Position numbers and translations under genes: made by a program
The notes under the pieces: generated by a model
The model's database searches: none
Told to the model about the DNA's origin: nothing
What the model saw: only the letters and a program-made list of their open reading frames with translations
DNA from: Bryobacterales bacterium
GTDB lineage: Bacteria > Acidobacteriota > Terriglobia > Bryobacterales > Bryobacteraceae
Direction: 5' to 3'
DNA length: 5,450 nucleotides
Assembly (NCBI GenBank): GCA_016880505.1
Contig: JAEHDI010000063.1
Location: 1 to 5,450, forward strand
In this document: positions 5,412-5,450 of the stretch, one piece after another
Layout: each line of letters begins with the position of its first letter
Numbering within the stretch: position 1 is the stretch's first letter

Positions 5412-5450
5412 GTGCGAAGTAGAGGTTGACCGCGCGTTCAAGGTCGGAGC
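5404..5450 (-). CDS. C-terminal end of a converging gene, product not recognised
   Basis: On the - strand, the frame entering from the right edge encodes SDLERAVNLYFARA and stops with TAG at 5406-5404. The residues look like an amphipathic C-terminal helix of a real protein, and the placement 46 bases past the YggX-like stop is a normal convergent arrangement. Other - strand frames are less convincing: one stops at once (CTC CGA CCT TGA), and the other is only an open frame running antisense through the YggX-like gene. Fourteen residues are too few to name a family. Confidence 0.4.
   Translation of the reverse strand, partial: SDLERAVNLYFARA

Noticed and set aside
5010..5441. A 143-codon - strand open frame across the YggX-like gene
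   Set aside because: It is antisense to a confident YggX match. The competing - strand frame ending at 5404 gives a more protein-like C-terminus and a normal convergent layout.

Overview
The window is GC-rich, tightly packed bacterial chromosome with strong third-position GC bias. Gene content and protein style suggest a soil-type heterotroph of the Acidobacteria (Bryobacterales/Solibacter-like). That placement is an inference from remembered family resemblance, not a search result. There are no mobile elements, CRISPR arrays, tRNAs or rRNAs.

Left part (1-2793, all + strand): the 3' end of a carbon-nitrogen hydrolase (nitrilase superfamily) gene, a 64-base gap with a possible -10 box, a ROK-family sugar kinase-like protein with a long N-terminal extension, and 29 bases later a PIG-L/LmbE-type zinc N-deacetylase. 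The last two look like an operon. A deacetylase next to a sugar kinase-like protein suggests processing of an N-acetylated sugar or conjugate: deacetylation plus phosphorylation or sensing. The upstream amide hydrolase may belong to the same unit.

Middle (2807-4561, - strand): a secreted two-domain alpha/beta hydrolase of the acetylxylan-esterase/cephalosporin-C-deacetylase type, converging on the deacetylase gene with only 13 bases between stops. Its first domain keeps a full catalytic triad and its second is a degenerate copy. A perfect TATAAT lies 8 bases before its start codon, which predicts an almost leaderless mRNA.

Right part (4562-5450): a divergent intergenic region with a candidate promoter on each strand, a small conserved-looking protein of unknown function, then a YggX-type Fe(2+)-trafficking/oxidative-damage-protection protein with a strong ribosome binding site and an N-terminal extension. 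A converging - strand gene enters at the right edge, with only its last 14 codons visible.

I found no clearly new defence or mobile system. The points most worth following are the atypical ROK protein lacking the zinc/GEIGH signature and its link to the deacetylase, the degenerate tandem hydrolase, the predicted leaderless start, and a shared GCTATYCT box 36-37 bases upstream of two start codons.
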